64,000 bases of DNA from Gammaproteobacteria bacterium (GTDB lineage Bacteria > Pseudomonadota > Gammaproteobacteria > SZUA-229): contig JAOUKV010000010.1 of assembly GCA_029882355.1 (NCBI GenBank), positions 38,402-102,401 of the forward strand, given 5' to 3'. The notes under the pieces were generated by a model. The model saw nothing but the letters and a program-made list of their open reading frames with translations. It did not search any database and had not been told where the DNA came from. Both the position numbers and the translations under genes were made by a program. Positions 9,901 through 19,024 of the stretch are shown here, one piece after another; positions within the stretch are counted from its first letter, which is position 1; each line of letters opens with the position of its first letter.

Positions 9901-10553
9901 AGGGTTTTATCTCCAATCTTTTTTCTCATTGCATAAAGTCGATCAATAGTCTGATCATCAAGTTCTGTGACTGCGCCAAAACTCTTTGCCTTAAGTAAAA
10001 TTTCACAGGAATGCTCCAGCCTTTCCATGCCGTTATAAGCCTCAACAAGATCCTCGCCAAAACTTATTGCGCCATGACGAGCCAACACCATAACTTTAGA
10101 ATTTTTAATATAGGGATGTAGCGCCGTGCCCATTTCCAGGCTTCCCGGCATCTGGAAAGGAACAATGGGGAGTTTACCAACAGCAAGAATCAGTTCAGAA
10201 AAACTTTTACCAGGTATTTCCTCAGCATCAGGGTAAGCAATACTATAGGCAACCGCCGTTGGCGGATGGGCATGAATGACAGCTTTAGCTTCAGCCCTCA
10301 TCCTGTAAACCTCAAGGTGCATCAACATTTCACTACTGGGTTCCCCCGTAATCACCTTGCCATTAATATCAATAAGCGCAATATCATTCTCTTGCAAAAG
10401 AAATTTTGGCACTCCTGAAGGCGTGATCAGAATGGTATTGTCATCAACGCGGTAACTAATATTGCCATCACATGCCGCCAGCATATTTTTATGATGCAGC
10501 CTGATTGCGGTTTTAATTATATCTTCTTTAATTTGTCTTTCTGAATTGTTCAT
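9897..10553 (-). CDS. class II aldolase/adducin-family enzyme
   Basis: A 218-residue zinc-dependent aldolase or dehydratase. The zinc-site motifs are present: SSEMLMHLEVY (acid residue), VIHAHPPTAVAYS (two His) and LARHGAISFGEDL (third His). The upstream SYRVDDNTILITPSGVPK is a typical phosphate-binding region. Fuculose-phosphate aldolase and MtnB both belong to this family. Overlap with mtnA indicates that the substrate is methylthioribulose-1-phosphate, or 5-deoxyribulose-1-phosphate. No mtnC, mtnD or other late methionine-salvage gene is nearby, which favours cleavage to dihydroxyacetone phosphate plus an aldehyde over MtnB dehydration. That choice is inference. Confidence 0.85.
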   Translation of the reverse strand: MNNSERQIKEDIIKTAIRLHHKNMLAACDGNISYRVDDNTILITPSGVPKFLLQENDIALIDINGKVITGEPSSEMLMHLEVYRMRAEAKAVIHAHPPTAVAYSIAYPDAEEIPGKSFSELILAVGKLPIVPFQMPGSLEMGTALHPYIKNSKVMVLARHGAISFGEDLVEAYNGMERLEHSCEILLKAKSFGAVTELDDQTIDRLYAMRKKIGDKTL

Positions 10554-10588
10554 GGGGAAATTTTAACAGCGAGTACAGCTCGAGATCA

Positions 10589-13438
10589 CTAAGCACCCAA
10601 CAACTGGCTGATTGCATTTAATAATTTGTCTTTAGCTAATGGCTTGCTCATAAACTGACTGACACCAATTTCGAGAGCCTGTTCTTCATCAATGACTTCA
10701 CTAAAACCCGTACACAAAATAATTGGTATATCATTCCTAATTTCCAATAAACGACGAGATAAATTATCACCAGTCAGTTCAGGCATGGTTTGATCAGTGA
10801 TAACAAGATCAAATTGATCGGGTGAATCATTGAACCGCTCAAGCGCCGCTAGAGGATTAGTAAAAAGAGTAACTTCATAACCAGCTTGAGATAACTGCTC
10901 TTTAACCAGGGCTCCTATCAACTCTTCATCATCAACAACCAGAATGTGTCCAACAACGGTTTGTTTCTGCTCTGCAGAAATTTTCGCCTGATTTTCAACC
11001 TCATAACTTTCCATAATCACTTCTGGGAAGAACAGGGTGATGGTAGTGCCACCCCCTGCTTTCGTCTGTACATGAATATGACCACCGCTGGCGTGTACAA
11101 TACCGTGGACCATAGCCAGCCCCATACCTGCTCCAGAACCAATGCCTTTTGTTGTAAAGAAAGGATCAAAAATATTTTCTACAACACCATTTTTCATCCC
11201 AGAACCAGTATCACGCACAAACAATTCTATAAAATCTCCGGAAAATTCATCATGACAGGAGCTACAACGTTTATCATTGATTTGAAACTTAGAAATACCT
11301 ACCTCAATAATACCTATCTGATTCTCAATAGCATCGCGTGCGTTAATCACCAGATTCATAATAATCTGATTCAACTGAACTTCACCAGTCTTCACATAAA
11401 TATCGCCTTCAGGAAGCAAGCTGATCAACTCAATGGAACTTGGAATGGTAGCTCGCAACATCTGCATAACATCCTCAATATAATGATTTAACTTCAAGCA
11501 TTTAATTTCACCCATATCACCACGACTAAAGGCCAAAAGTTGTGCTACTAAATTTTTAGAACGATCACCCGCTTTAATTACCTCATTGACGTATTTTCTT
11601 AATGTGTCAGCTTGATCACAAGCAACATTTTGACCACTTTTTCCACAGACCTCTATTGCAAGATTTGAATAACCTAAAATAGCCGATAACATATTATTAA
11701 AATCATGCGCCACACCACCTGTCAGCTTCCCAATCGCTTCCATCTTCTGAGACTGCAGAAGCTGACGCTGTAATAATCTAGATTCATCGGCCATCTTAAT
11801 CCGTTCAGAAATATCGCGGAATGTTACAACCGCTCCAATCGTGTTATCATTTTGTTTGATAGCAGTGATGGCATATTCTGCTGAAAAACTACTACCATCG
11901 TTTCTTGAAAAGGTCTCAACATCACTACAACAACAAGCATCGCTGCCTGCTATTTCACCAGTAATGACTCGATTTAAACAATCAATAAAACCATCATTAA
12001 GCTGATTCTTTGTTATCAATACAGATACTGGTTGATTGAGCATTTCATCAATACTATAACCCAGCATTCCAGTAGCAGCAGGATTGACAAAGGTTGCCAT
12101 TCCATTTACATCCACACCAAATATTCCATCGGCAGCAGATTCCAGCAATAATTCATTTAGACTTTTTCTTTCCTTAGTCTCTTCTGCCAGTGCATCTCGT
12201 GAAATCATAGTTTGCTTAAGATTAATGGCCATTTTGTTAAACGAATCTGCCAGCACACCTACTTCATCCTGAGAACCAACATCGGTTTTTATATCAAAAT
12301 CACCACGTCCAATATTTTTTGTGGCATCAGTTAATCTTACTAGCGCCCGAGTTATATTTTTACCAAATAAGAGCGCTGCAACAGTAATAAGCATTGCAAA
12401 AATAACACCCAGAAAAACAATCAACTCTGTTGCCTCTGTGGCAGATGATAATGCTTCATCATCATCAACAGTGATTACTACATGCCAACCGTCTCCAACA
12501 TTTCCTTTACTATGATCGACAGATTCAGCACTACCACCAAAACTAAACATTTCTGCACCCATGGTAATAGCTATGGGTGACGACATCATTAAACTACTGT
12601 TTTCAGTATCTTTAAAATGTACAACCCTGCTCTGCTTACGATCCAGATAGCGTACACGATCTTCTGCCATACGTTGTGATAGCGGAGTCACACCTTGTCC
12701 GGCAACAATCAAGCCACCACTGCGCACAACCCTCATTTCACCAAAATTATTTTTCGCATAACCACTAACGGTACGATCTAACAGCTCCATAACATTAATA
12801 TTTGATTTCAATATACCAACAATTTCATTATTAACTTTAATTGGAATAACAATACCAACGACATAACCGGCAACACTTTTATCAAAACCGCGATCATCAA
12901 AAAATATCTTTCCTGTTCCTCCATCAAATGCTTCTCGCCACCAATACTTATGAGCATGCGCCAGCGTTGTCAGCTTACCGGTTGAAGCAATCATTACGCC
13001 AAAACGATTGGTTAAAAATATCTCACCATATAATCCTGGCATGTTGATTTGCTGTAATTTGAAATAATTAGCAAGATTATTATTTAGGCGCTCCTGAACA
13101 AGGGGATCATTATCGTCGATAGAAATCTCCCATCGAGAATTGAGCTCTTCAATCTTTTTACTGCGCTCAGCATCGGATAAGGCCTCATATTCCCTGTTAC
13201 TTCCTATTAGAGCACTGGCTACAACAGGAGCCGAAGAGAAAGCAAGGGAAATTGCTGCTTTCGACTCCAGCCGAGTACTTACTTTTTCAGAAATTTGATT
13301 AGCGAGTAAAGCGAGATTAGCCTTTGCATTTTCAATAGCCAGTTGCTCATTTTGAAGAGAGAAAATGACCATTAATAAAAATAAAGTCAGCAAACTCAAT
13401 AGAGCCATAAGGCCGGATGCTTTATATGCGAGTTTCAT
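10589..13438 (-). CDS. Cache-HAMP-PAS hybrid sensor histidine kinase
   Basis: Inner-membrane hybrid kinase of 949 residues. Membrane segments at about 9-27 and 338-358 bracket a periplasmic region that looks like a double Cache ligand domain (YGEIFLTNRFGVMIAST, GYVVGIVIPIKVNNEIVGIL). Then come HAMP (360-410), PAS/PAC (428-545), HisKA with GGVAHDFNN (His 578), HATPase_c (NLVINARDAIE, DTGSGM, GAGMGLAMVHGI) and a receiver domain (831-948). The receiver has the acidic pair in VVDDEE, D882 in VITDQTMP, and the Lys in SKPL. A cysteine cluster lies in the PAS/PAC (residues 502-504) and CSSCH lies inside the ATPase domain (725-729). No output regulator is adjacent. Signal unknown. Confidence 0.92.
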   Translation of the reverse strand: MKLAYKASGLMALLSLLTLFLLMVIFSLQNEQLAIENAKANLALLANQISEKVSTRLESKAAISLAFSSAPVVASALIGSNREYEALSDAERSKKIEELNSRWEISIDDNDPLVQERLNNNLANYFKLQQINMPGLYGEIFLTNRFGVMIASTGKLTTLAHAHKYWWREAFDGGTGKIFFDDRGFDKSVAGYVVGIVIPIKVNNEIVGILKSNINVMELLDRTVSGYAKNNFGEMRVVRSGGLIVAGQGVTPLSQRMAEDRVRYLDRKQSRVVHFKDTENSSLMMSSPIAITMGAEMFSFGGSAESVDHSKGNVGDGWHVVITVDDDEALSSATEATELIVFLGVIFAMLITVAALLFGKNITRALVRLTDATKNIGRGDFDIKTDVGSQDEVGVLADSFNKMAINLKQTMISRDALAEETKERKSLNELLLESAADGIFGVDVNGMATFVNPAATGMLGYSIDEMLNQPVSVLITKNQLNDGFIDCLNRVITGEIAGSDACCCSDVETFSRNDGSSFSAEYAITAIKQNDNTIGAVVTFRDISERIKMADESRLLQRQLLQSQKMEAIGKLTGGVAHDFNNMLSAILGYSNLAIEVCGKSGQNVACDQADTLRKYVNEVIKAGDRSKNLVAQLLAFSRGDMGEIKCLKLNHYIEDVMQMLRATIPSSIELISLLPEGDIYVKTGEVQLNQIIMNLVINARDAIENQIGIIEVGISKFQINDKRCSSCHDEFSGDFIELFVRDTGSGMKNGVVENIFDPFFTTKGIGSGAGMGLAMVHGIVHASGGHIHVQTKAGGGTTITLFFPEVIMESYEVENQAKISAEQKQTVVGHILVVDDEELIGALVKEQLSQAGYEVTLFTNPLAALERFNDSPDQFDLVITDQTMPELTGDNLSRRLLEIRNDIPIILCTGFSEVIDEEQALEIGVSQFMSKPLAKDKLLNAISQLLGA

Positions 13439-13652
13439 CTATCCCCTGAATATATATAGATCAATCAATCTTAAAAGTTAAATTTTAAATACACACACCT
13501 AAGTATATGCATAAAAATGTAATCCAGCGACACACAGAGTGATAATTAGCCATTTAATTACAATGGTGAGTACGATACATAATGCTTTATTAAGAAAGTG
13601 GTGTTTTCGTCCATAAAATTGGAGTTTAAGCCTTTAAAAGAACACCAAACCT

Positions 13653-14543
13653 TTAGTGCACCATCGCACTGAGAACAAAACCAGCACAAAGCGTTGCACC
13701 GACCCAATGTGATTTAAGAAAATACTGGAAACCCCAGCTTTCGCCATGCCTGAACAACATAAAGCTTAGCCAGAGTTGCCAACATATTGCGAGCATCACC
13801 GCAGATTGAACGATTACATCATAATGCCAGCAGGCAGTGCCAAGTAGCAGTACCGTACCAGCACCAGAAATAATAATGGCAAAGATGGCGTAATCACCAA
13901 ACCAAAGCGCTGCCGATTTCATTCCCATCTTTTTATCATCAGGCCTGTCTGCCAGCGCATAGGCAGTGTCATAGGAAATGGACCACAACACATTGGCAGC
14001 GAAGAGCAGCCAGGGTATGGGGCTATTGATAATACTGCCCTGTTCAGCGGCCCATGCCATGATAATCCCCCAACCAAATGACATGCCGAGCCAGGCCTGG
14101 GGAATATGGATGTACCGCTTCATGAAAGGATATAAGGTGGCAAGTAAAGCACCGATTACCGATAGCAGAATGACAAACTTGGGTAATTGAAAAACCAGTA
14201 ACAGTGCCAGAGACAGCAAGATCATAAAGCCAAAAAGTGACGCCGCTGGAGAGATACGTCCAGCGGCTATAGGACGTAGTTTTGTTCGCTCTACATGCGG
14301 ATCAAGTTTTCTGTCGGCGAAGTCATTGATCAGGCAACCGGCGGAACGCATCAGCAACACGCCAGTGATAAAAATTAAAAGATGGTTGATTTGCGGTGCG
14401 CCATTGGACGCTGCCAACAAACCCCACAAGGTCGGCCACATTAATAACCAGTAACCGATCGGCCGGTTGATGCGGAGTAGCTCTATCCAGTCTTTGGCCT
14501 GACCGATGGGGGTAAAAGCAAAGCTGTAGTTTTTGCTGTTCAT
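13653..14543 (-). CDS. ubiA: 4-hydroxybenzoate octaprenyltransferase
   Basis: Attaches the polyprenyl tail to 4-hydroxybenzoate in ubiquinone synthesis, at the inner membrane. The two aspartate-rich motifs that bind the prenyl diphosphate are both visible: NDFADRKLDPHVERTKLRP (about residues 73-91) and YALADRPDDKKMG (about 196-208). Seven to nine hydrophobic helices cover the rest. I use ATG 14543 (296 residues); GTG 14546 directly precedes it. The gene lies 12 bp after the symporter start-side neighbour on the same strand, so co-transcription is possible. ubiC is not seen here. Confidence 0.95.
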   Translation of the reverse strand: MNSKNYSFAFTPIGQAKDWIELLRINRPIGYWLLMWPTLWGLLAASNGAPQINHLLIFITGVLLMRSAGCLINDFADRKLDPHVERTKLRPIAAGRISPAASLFGFMILLSLALLLVFQLPKFVILLSVIGALLATLYPFMKRYIHIPQAWLGMSFGWGIIMAWAAEQGSIINSPIPWLLFAANVLWSISYDTAYALADRPDDKKMGMKSAALWFGDYAIFAIIISGAGTVLLLGTACWHYDVIVQSAVMLAICWQLWLSFMLFRHGESWGFQYFLKSHWVGATLCAGFVLSAMVH

Positions 14544-14555
14544 CACTTAAGCGTT

Positions 14556-15974
14556 TTATAGACTGGCTTCGATCTTGTATTTCTTGTTAATAAGCAGCGG
14601 CAGCGTCAGTATGATCAGTCCTGTGATAATGCCCGCCATACCTTCATAGACTGCGCCGTGCCAGCCCAGGTAACGCCAGATCATGGCGACAGACAAACCG
14701 GTGAGAACTGCCAATATACTTAATTTCTGACCCGGTTTGCCGCCCAGACTTAACACAATAAGCAAGGGTGCGAAGGCGCTGGCAAGCCCGGACCATGCCA
14801 GGATAACAAGACTGAATACGCTCTGGCCATTAACTAAAGCCCATAACAGGGCAACCAGTGTGATCAGCAGTGTTGCCGCTTTAAGTAGAAAAGTGTTTTC
14901 AACTTTGTGTGGTAACAGATCATGCGTGATAGCAGCCGAACAGCTGAGAACCAGTGAGTCAGCGGTAGACATGGTAGCCGCAAATATACCGGCAAGTACC
15001 AGGCCGACGAATACCGGTGAAAGCAGCTCAAGTGCCATGGTCGGCAATGCCAGTTCGGCATCGAAGCTGCCGTCATTGGCCAGATAAATGCGAGACAGCA
15101 AACCAACGCCTGTTGCCATCGCATAAAATGCGGTAAACCACAGGTAGTACCAGAGCCTTGCCTGATTCATTTTTTTATTACTTGTCAGCGTCATAAAACG
15201 AACCATGATGTGGGGTTGGCCGATAACGGAGAAGCCGGCAAAGGCCCAGCTAATGGCAAACAAAACACCGCCTGCCAGACCAGGCAGTGCCAGGTCTTTG
15301 GGGAACCAGTCGAGAAAACCGTCCACCGCATTCATCTGTGAAATACTGGCATCGATGCCGCCCAGCGAGCTGGTGGCGACAAAAAGCAGTATTGCCATGG
15401 CAACGATCATCACCACCGACTGTGCGGCATCCGTCCAGATAGAAGCGCGGATGCCACCGGCGATGCAATATACAGCAACCAGTACTGCGCCTATGACTGC
15501 ACCCGCCCATATCGGCCAGTCGAATAACACGTGCAGTGCCTTGCCGCCAGCGACAAGCTGGGCGCTGGCATAGGCAAGAAGAAAGACGAGCGAGATAAGC
15601 CCGATGATGCGTTGCAGGCTGTCCTGCTTACCGTTGTTATACCAGTTGCTGAGCACGCCCGCATAACTGACTTCACCGGATAATTCTGTGGCTGTACGCA
15701 GGCGGCGATGGACAAATGTCGATGCCAGAAAATCACCAACGATCCAACCTAACATCAACCATATCGAGGCCAGACCAGTGGCATAGGTGTAACCGATAAC
15801 GCCGATAAACATGTATCCGCTGTTGTTGGTGGCAACAGCAGATAAACCGACCAGTGCCGGTGAAATCGAACTGCTGGCTAAATAATAATCCTGCCTGGTG
15901 CCACGGCTCTTGCGTGCTGAAGAGACGCCGATGACGACAAACAGGAGTAAAAAAAACAGGAAAGAAACTATCAT
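14556..15974 (-). CDS. sodium:solute symporter (SSS family)
   Basis: A 472-residue inner-membrane transporter with about 12-13 hydrophobic segments. SSS (PutP-like) features are ATNNSGYMFIGVIGYTYATGL near residue 50, GGIRASIWTDAAQSVVMIV around residue 175, and GQPHIMVRFMTLTSNKKM around residue 250. MSTADSLVLSCSAAITHDLL is the conserved helix-8/9 region that binds sodium. PutP carries proline; substrate preference cannot be read here. The ectoine operon starts about 1 kb further along the same strand, so import of a compatible solute is a reasonable but unproven guess. Confidence 0.88.
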   Translation of the reverse strand: MIVSFLFFLLLFVVIGVSSARKSRGTRQDYYLASSSISPALVGLSAVATNNSGYMFIGVIGYTYATGLASIWLMLGWIVGDFLASTFVHRRLRTATELSGEVSYAGVLSNWYNNGKQDSLQRIIGLISLVFLLAYASAQLVAGGKALHVLFDWPIWAGAVIGAVLVAVYCIAGGIRASIWTDAAQSVVMIVAMAILLFVATSSLGGIDASISQMNAVDGFLDWFPKDLALPGLAGGVLFAISWAFAGFSVIGQPHIMVRFMTLTSNKKMNQARLWYYLWFTAFYAMATGVGLLSRIYLANDGSFDAELALPTMALELLSPVFVGLVLAGIFAATMSTADSLVLSCSAAITHDLLPHKVENTFLLKAATLLITLVALLWALVNGQSVFSLVILAWSGLASAFAPLLIVLSLGGKPGQKLSILAVLTGLSVAMIWRYLGWHGAVYEGMAGIITGLIILTLPLLINKKYKIEASL

Positions 15975-16030
15975 AATTTAAATTTTCGCTTAGGGGTCGT
16001 GTTCAGGTTGGCGATAAATGTTTTTGCAGG

Positions 16031-16924
16031 CTACTTATCGTTAACGGATACTATGGCATCCATTGACAGTAGATCATCGAACACTTGAATACCTATGAGA
16101 TTTATAAAGCTCTTATCCATTTTGGCTTCATCAATATAAGTGCTGGAAAGTTCAATCGCTCTTTTCAGGTCTTCAACTGCCGCATCAATGTTGTTTAGTG
16201 TTGAATTCGCACAGGCGCGTTGATAGTAGGCATAAGCATAATCCTCATCTATTAACAGTGCTTTATTGCATAGACTAATTGCCCATTGCGGCTCGCCCAT
16301 ATCCAGAACTTCGTCAGCCTTGTAGGCGAGTGCCTCCATATCTGTTGGGTTAATGTTGAGTATCTGGTCATAGACATCAATCTTTGCCTGATGAGTGGCC
16401 TCTATTCCGGCACGCATCCATAATGAATGCATCGTATTTGTGCGAGTGATTTCTTCTTGCGCCAGTATGATTCGGTTAGTACGATCCTTAAGCTTATTTT
16501 CCAGATCAACTAGACGTTGTTCATAGTCTTCGGAAATATGAGAAACCTTTTCCTCTATGACATCGCTCAACTTGTGACGAATTTCACGCATCGAGCTCCA
16601 GCCGACAAGTGCGAGTATGGATGCCGCCGCTGCGATGATATAAAAAATATTATTGACGGTACTGGTCGCATAGTTGATGGCCCGGTCTGATGCACCCAAC
16701 TCAGCGGCTGTGAAGCGCTCAATAAATTCTGCACGCTGGTTCTGCAGATTAGTGCGTAGCGCTTTTATTTCATCCAGAACATAGCGTTCAACAAATGGGT
16801 TATAGAGTGGTTTATCCAGGCCATCGACCACCTTGTTATTTTGTTCGGCTTGCTGATTACTTTCGGGCGCTGCAATTGTCAATGCAGGTATAACCAATAA
16901 TAGAAGGACAAATAGGTGTCTCAT
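16031..16924 (-). CDS. membrane-anchored TPR protein
   Basis: A 297-residue protein of unknown function. It has a signal peptide (residues 1-19, LLLLVIPALTIAAPE) and a second hydrophobic segment at about 92-108 (NIFYIIAAAASILALVG). A charged coiled-coil stretch follows (about 115-165). Tetratricopeptide-like repeats lie at about 185-265 (DVYDQILNINPTDMEALAYK, then ISLCNKALLIDEDYAYAYYQ and VEDLKRAIELSSTYIDEAKM). The topology implies that the TPR part faces the cytoplasm if the first segment is cleaved. It sits between the ectoine operon and the symporter with gaps on both sides, so it may be transcribed separately. Confidence 0.75.
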   Translation of the reverse strand: MRHLFVLLLLVIPALTIAAPESNQQAEQNNKVVDGLDKPLYNPFVERYVLDEIKALRTNLQNQRAEFIERFTAAELGASDRAINYATSTVNNIFYIIAAAASILALVGWSSMREIRHKLSDVIEEKVSHISEDYEQRLVDLENKLKDRTNRIILAQEEITRTNTMHSLWMRAGIEATHQAKIDVYDQILNINPTDMEALAYKADEVLDMGEPQWAISLCNKALLIDEDYAYAYYQRACANSTLNNIDAAVEDLKRAIELSSTYIDEAKMDKSFINLIGIQVFDDLLSMDAIVSVNDK

Positions 16925-17080
16925 AGTATGTCTCTGTGAAAGTTTTCAGGGAGTATAAATATTGAGAATGCTGCAGAGTTATTGTTATCAAGAATTTTAT
17001 TCATTGCACTGTCATTTATATTATTGAAAGATAGTTTCGTATTTATGGAGCCCATATAAATGAAGTAGCAGAAATAAAAA

Positions 17081-18547
17081 TTAGGTCGCAAGTTTTATCG
17101 CTCTACCATGGTCATGCACTTCTACCAGTTTTTTATGCAGGCTTTGAACGGCGGTTACGTAATCTTCCTCATCGATAATAAATTGCATATCGACCTGCCG
17201 CATAGACTGGTGCATGGCCAATATGTTGACGTTTTTCTCGGACAGGGCATTTACCGCTTTTGCTAGTATGCCAGGCACATTTAAATCGCTGCCGATAGCG
17301 GAGACAATGGCGACCTTTTGCTGTCCGATTTCCGCTTCCGGAAAAGCTTCCCCTAGCACGGCGCCTATGCGTTTAATGGTTTTAATATTGGTACGTAAGT
17401 AATGGGTAATGGTATTGGCATTGACATCTTTTGAAACAATATAAGCTTTAAAACGATGAATAACCGAGAGAAACATAGCGTCATATTCATTGAAGCTCCC
17501 CGTCATGTCCTGATCGAATAAAGACAATGCATAAATGCCTTTACAGCCAGCAATAATTTCTACGCAGGGTTTTTCGCTAACATAATCACAGGTGATCAGA
17601 GTGCCCGTATGCTCGGGCTCAAAAGTGTTTTTAACACGAAGCGGAATGTTGTTGTAGCGCAAACCTTTTGCTGCCTTTGGGTGAATGGCTTCCATGCCTA
17701 AGTTGGCCAGATGATCGCCTACATCATAATTAGTACGTCCGATGGGCACTGCATTAGCTTCACCAACCAGTCGTGGATCGGCACTGCTCAGGTGAAACTC
17801 TTTGTGTATCACGGTTTCTTTTGCCTGTGTGATTACAGCGATTCGGCTGAATGTCATCTCACTGTAACCACGGTCGAAAGAAGACATCAGACCGGACTCG
17901 CTATGTGCATAACCGGTGACGATCGGTAATTGGCTGCTCAGATCCAGATCGGCGAATGCTATTTTAATACGCTGATCAAGGGATACATGTTCTGTTGTTC
18001 GCCAGCCGGTTAAGTCGATATAACAGGCATTGATGCCATCGCGTTTTAATAAAGTTGCGGTATTCCAGGCACTGTGTGCTTCACCGATGCTGCATAACAT
18101 TTCACGTACAGTAGCAAGCTGTGTTTCGAGTGCGAAGTGGCCGTGCTGACAGATTTTTTGCAAATTTATCAGCACACGTCTGGCATCTTCGATACGTTCA
18201 TCAAAAAAACTGTTGGCCTGAACTAACAGCTCATCAGATCCTGATATATTGACGCCAAACAAAGACTTGTTGATATCAAACATGGCTGTTTTAACGTCTT
18301 CCAGTGCTTTCGACCAACTATCATTTTCCAGGCTGTCAGCAAATAGACCATATACCCCTGGCTCACCGGTTTTTTTATGTTCAAGTAAGCCGTCGGTAAT
18401 ACCCGCATAAGCTGAAACAACAAAGACTCGCTGGTACAGAGTATCACGACGCATCGGTTTTTTAATGATGTTGTCACGAATGGCAACATAATCACTCATC
18501 GAAGAGCCGCCTATTTTTTCTACACTATGGGCATTCATTATTTTCAT
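17081..18547 (-). CDS. ask: aspartate kinase of the ectoine operon
   Basis: Phosphorylates aspartate, the first step toward aspartate semialdehyde, the ectoine precursor. At 488 residues it matches the specialised Ask_Ect enzymes found with ectABC. The kinase signature is VEKIGGSSMSDYVAIRDNI (about residues 9-27). SSADPRLVGEANAVPIGRTNYD and EAIHPKAAKGLRYNNIPLRVKN form the nucleotide and substrate region. Two ACT modules occupy the C-terminal third (VAIVSAIGSDLNVPGILAKA and MQFIIDEEDYVTAV). Ask_Ect enzymes are thought to escape the feedback control that limits the housekeeping kinase. It is the last gene of the run, 21 bp after ectC. Confidence 0.92.
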   Translation of the reverse strand: MKIMNAHSVEKIGGSSMSDYVAIRDNIIKKPMRRDTLYQRVFVVSAYAGITDGLLEHKKTGEPGVYGLFADSLENDSWSKALEDVKTAMFDINKSLFGVNISGSDELLVQANSFFDERIEDARRVLINLQKICQHGHFALETQLATVREMLCSIGEAHSAWNTATLLKRDGINACYIDLTGWRTTEHVSLDQRIKIAFADLDLSSQLPIVTGYAHSESGLMSSFDRGYSEMTFSRIAVITQAKETVIHKEFHLSSADPRLVGEANAVPIGRTNYDVGDHLANLGMEAIHPKAAKGLRYNNIPLRVKNTFEPEHTGTLITCDYVSEKPCVEIIAGCKGIYALSLFDQDMTGSFNEYDAMFLSVIHRFKAYIVSKDVNANTITHYLRTNIKTIKRIGAVLGEAFPEAEIGQQKVAIVSAIGSDLNVPGILAKAVNALSEKNVNILAMHQSMRQVDMQFIIDEEDYVTAVQSLHKKLVEVHDHGRAIKLAT

Positions 18548-18568
18548 TTAGCATTATTAATTTATCTG

Positions 18569-18961
18569 TCACGCTGACTCTAGCTCGTAAGCACCGTCAG
18601 CGTTATGGACTTCATTGCCGGTAACCGGCGGATTAAATACACAGGCCATCTTCATTTCATTGAAGGCGCGCAGAATGTGTTTATCATTCTTATCCAGGGC
18701 GTAAACCGTGCCGGGGCCTATTGGATGTATATTTCCATCATCCAGATTTTCTATTTCACCTTCACCGGACATACAGTAAACAGATTCAAGATGGTTCTGA
18801 TAGTGCATTTGAAAATCGGCACCCTCGTAGATAGTAGTGATATGGAAAGAAAAGCCCATATTGTCCTCTTTCAGCAACAGTCGGACGCTATCCCAGTTAC
18901 CGTTGGGGTCTTCGACTCGGCGCTCTGATTTTTCCGCTTCTTCCAGGGTTCTAACAATCAT
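18569..18961 (-). CDS. ectC: L-ectoine synthase
   Basis: Closes N-acetyl-diaminobutyrate to ectoine. A 130-residue cupin. Characteristic segments are [20 protein letters not shown] (about residues 34-53), which holds the metal region, and [18 protein letters not shown]. The segment [29 protein letters not shown] completes the cupin barrel. The N-terminal [16 protein letters not shown] is also typical of EctC. Length and sequence pattern match closely. It lies between ectB and ask on one strand. The product is the osmoprotectant itself; no ectoine hydroxylase (ectD) gene is present in the window. Confidence 0.97.
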   Translation of the reverse strand: MIVRTLEEAEKSERRVEDPNGNWDSVRLLLKEDNMGFSFHITTIYEGADFQMHYQNHLESVYCMSGEGEIENLDDGNIHPIGPGTVYALDKNDKHILRAFNEMKMACVFNPPVTGNEVHNADGAYELESA

Positions 18962-19024
18962 TGTTACTTTTTTCTCTGGTGATATTTTTCGTTTTATGCT
19001 TTGTTTAAAAGAGTTTCCCGTCGA

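Noticed and set aside
10946..11491. A 181-codon plus-strand frame
   Set aside because: It lies wholly inside the antisense of the hybrid kinase, whose own frame has clear domains; the opposite frame shows no protein pattern.
12760..12780. Possible second start of the Cache kinase
   Set aside because: The upstream sequence encodes the first membrane helix and part of the sensor, so the full-length frame is right.
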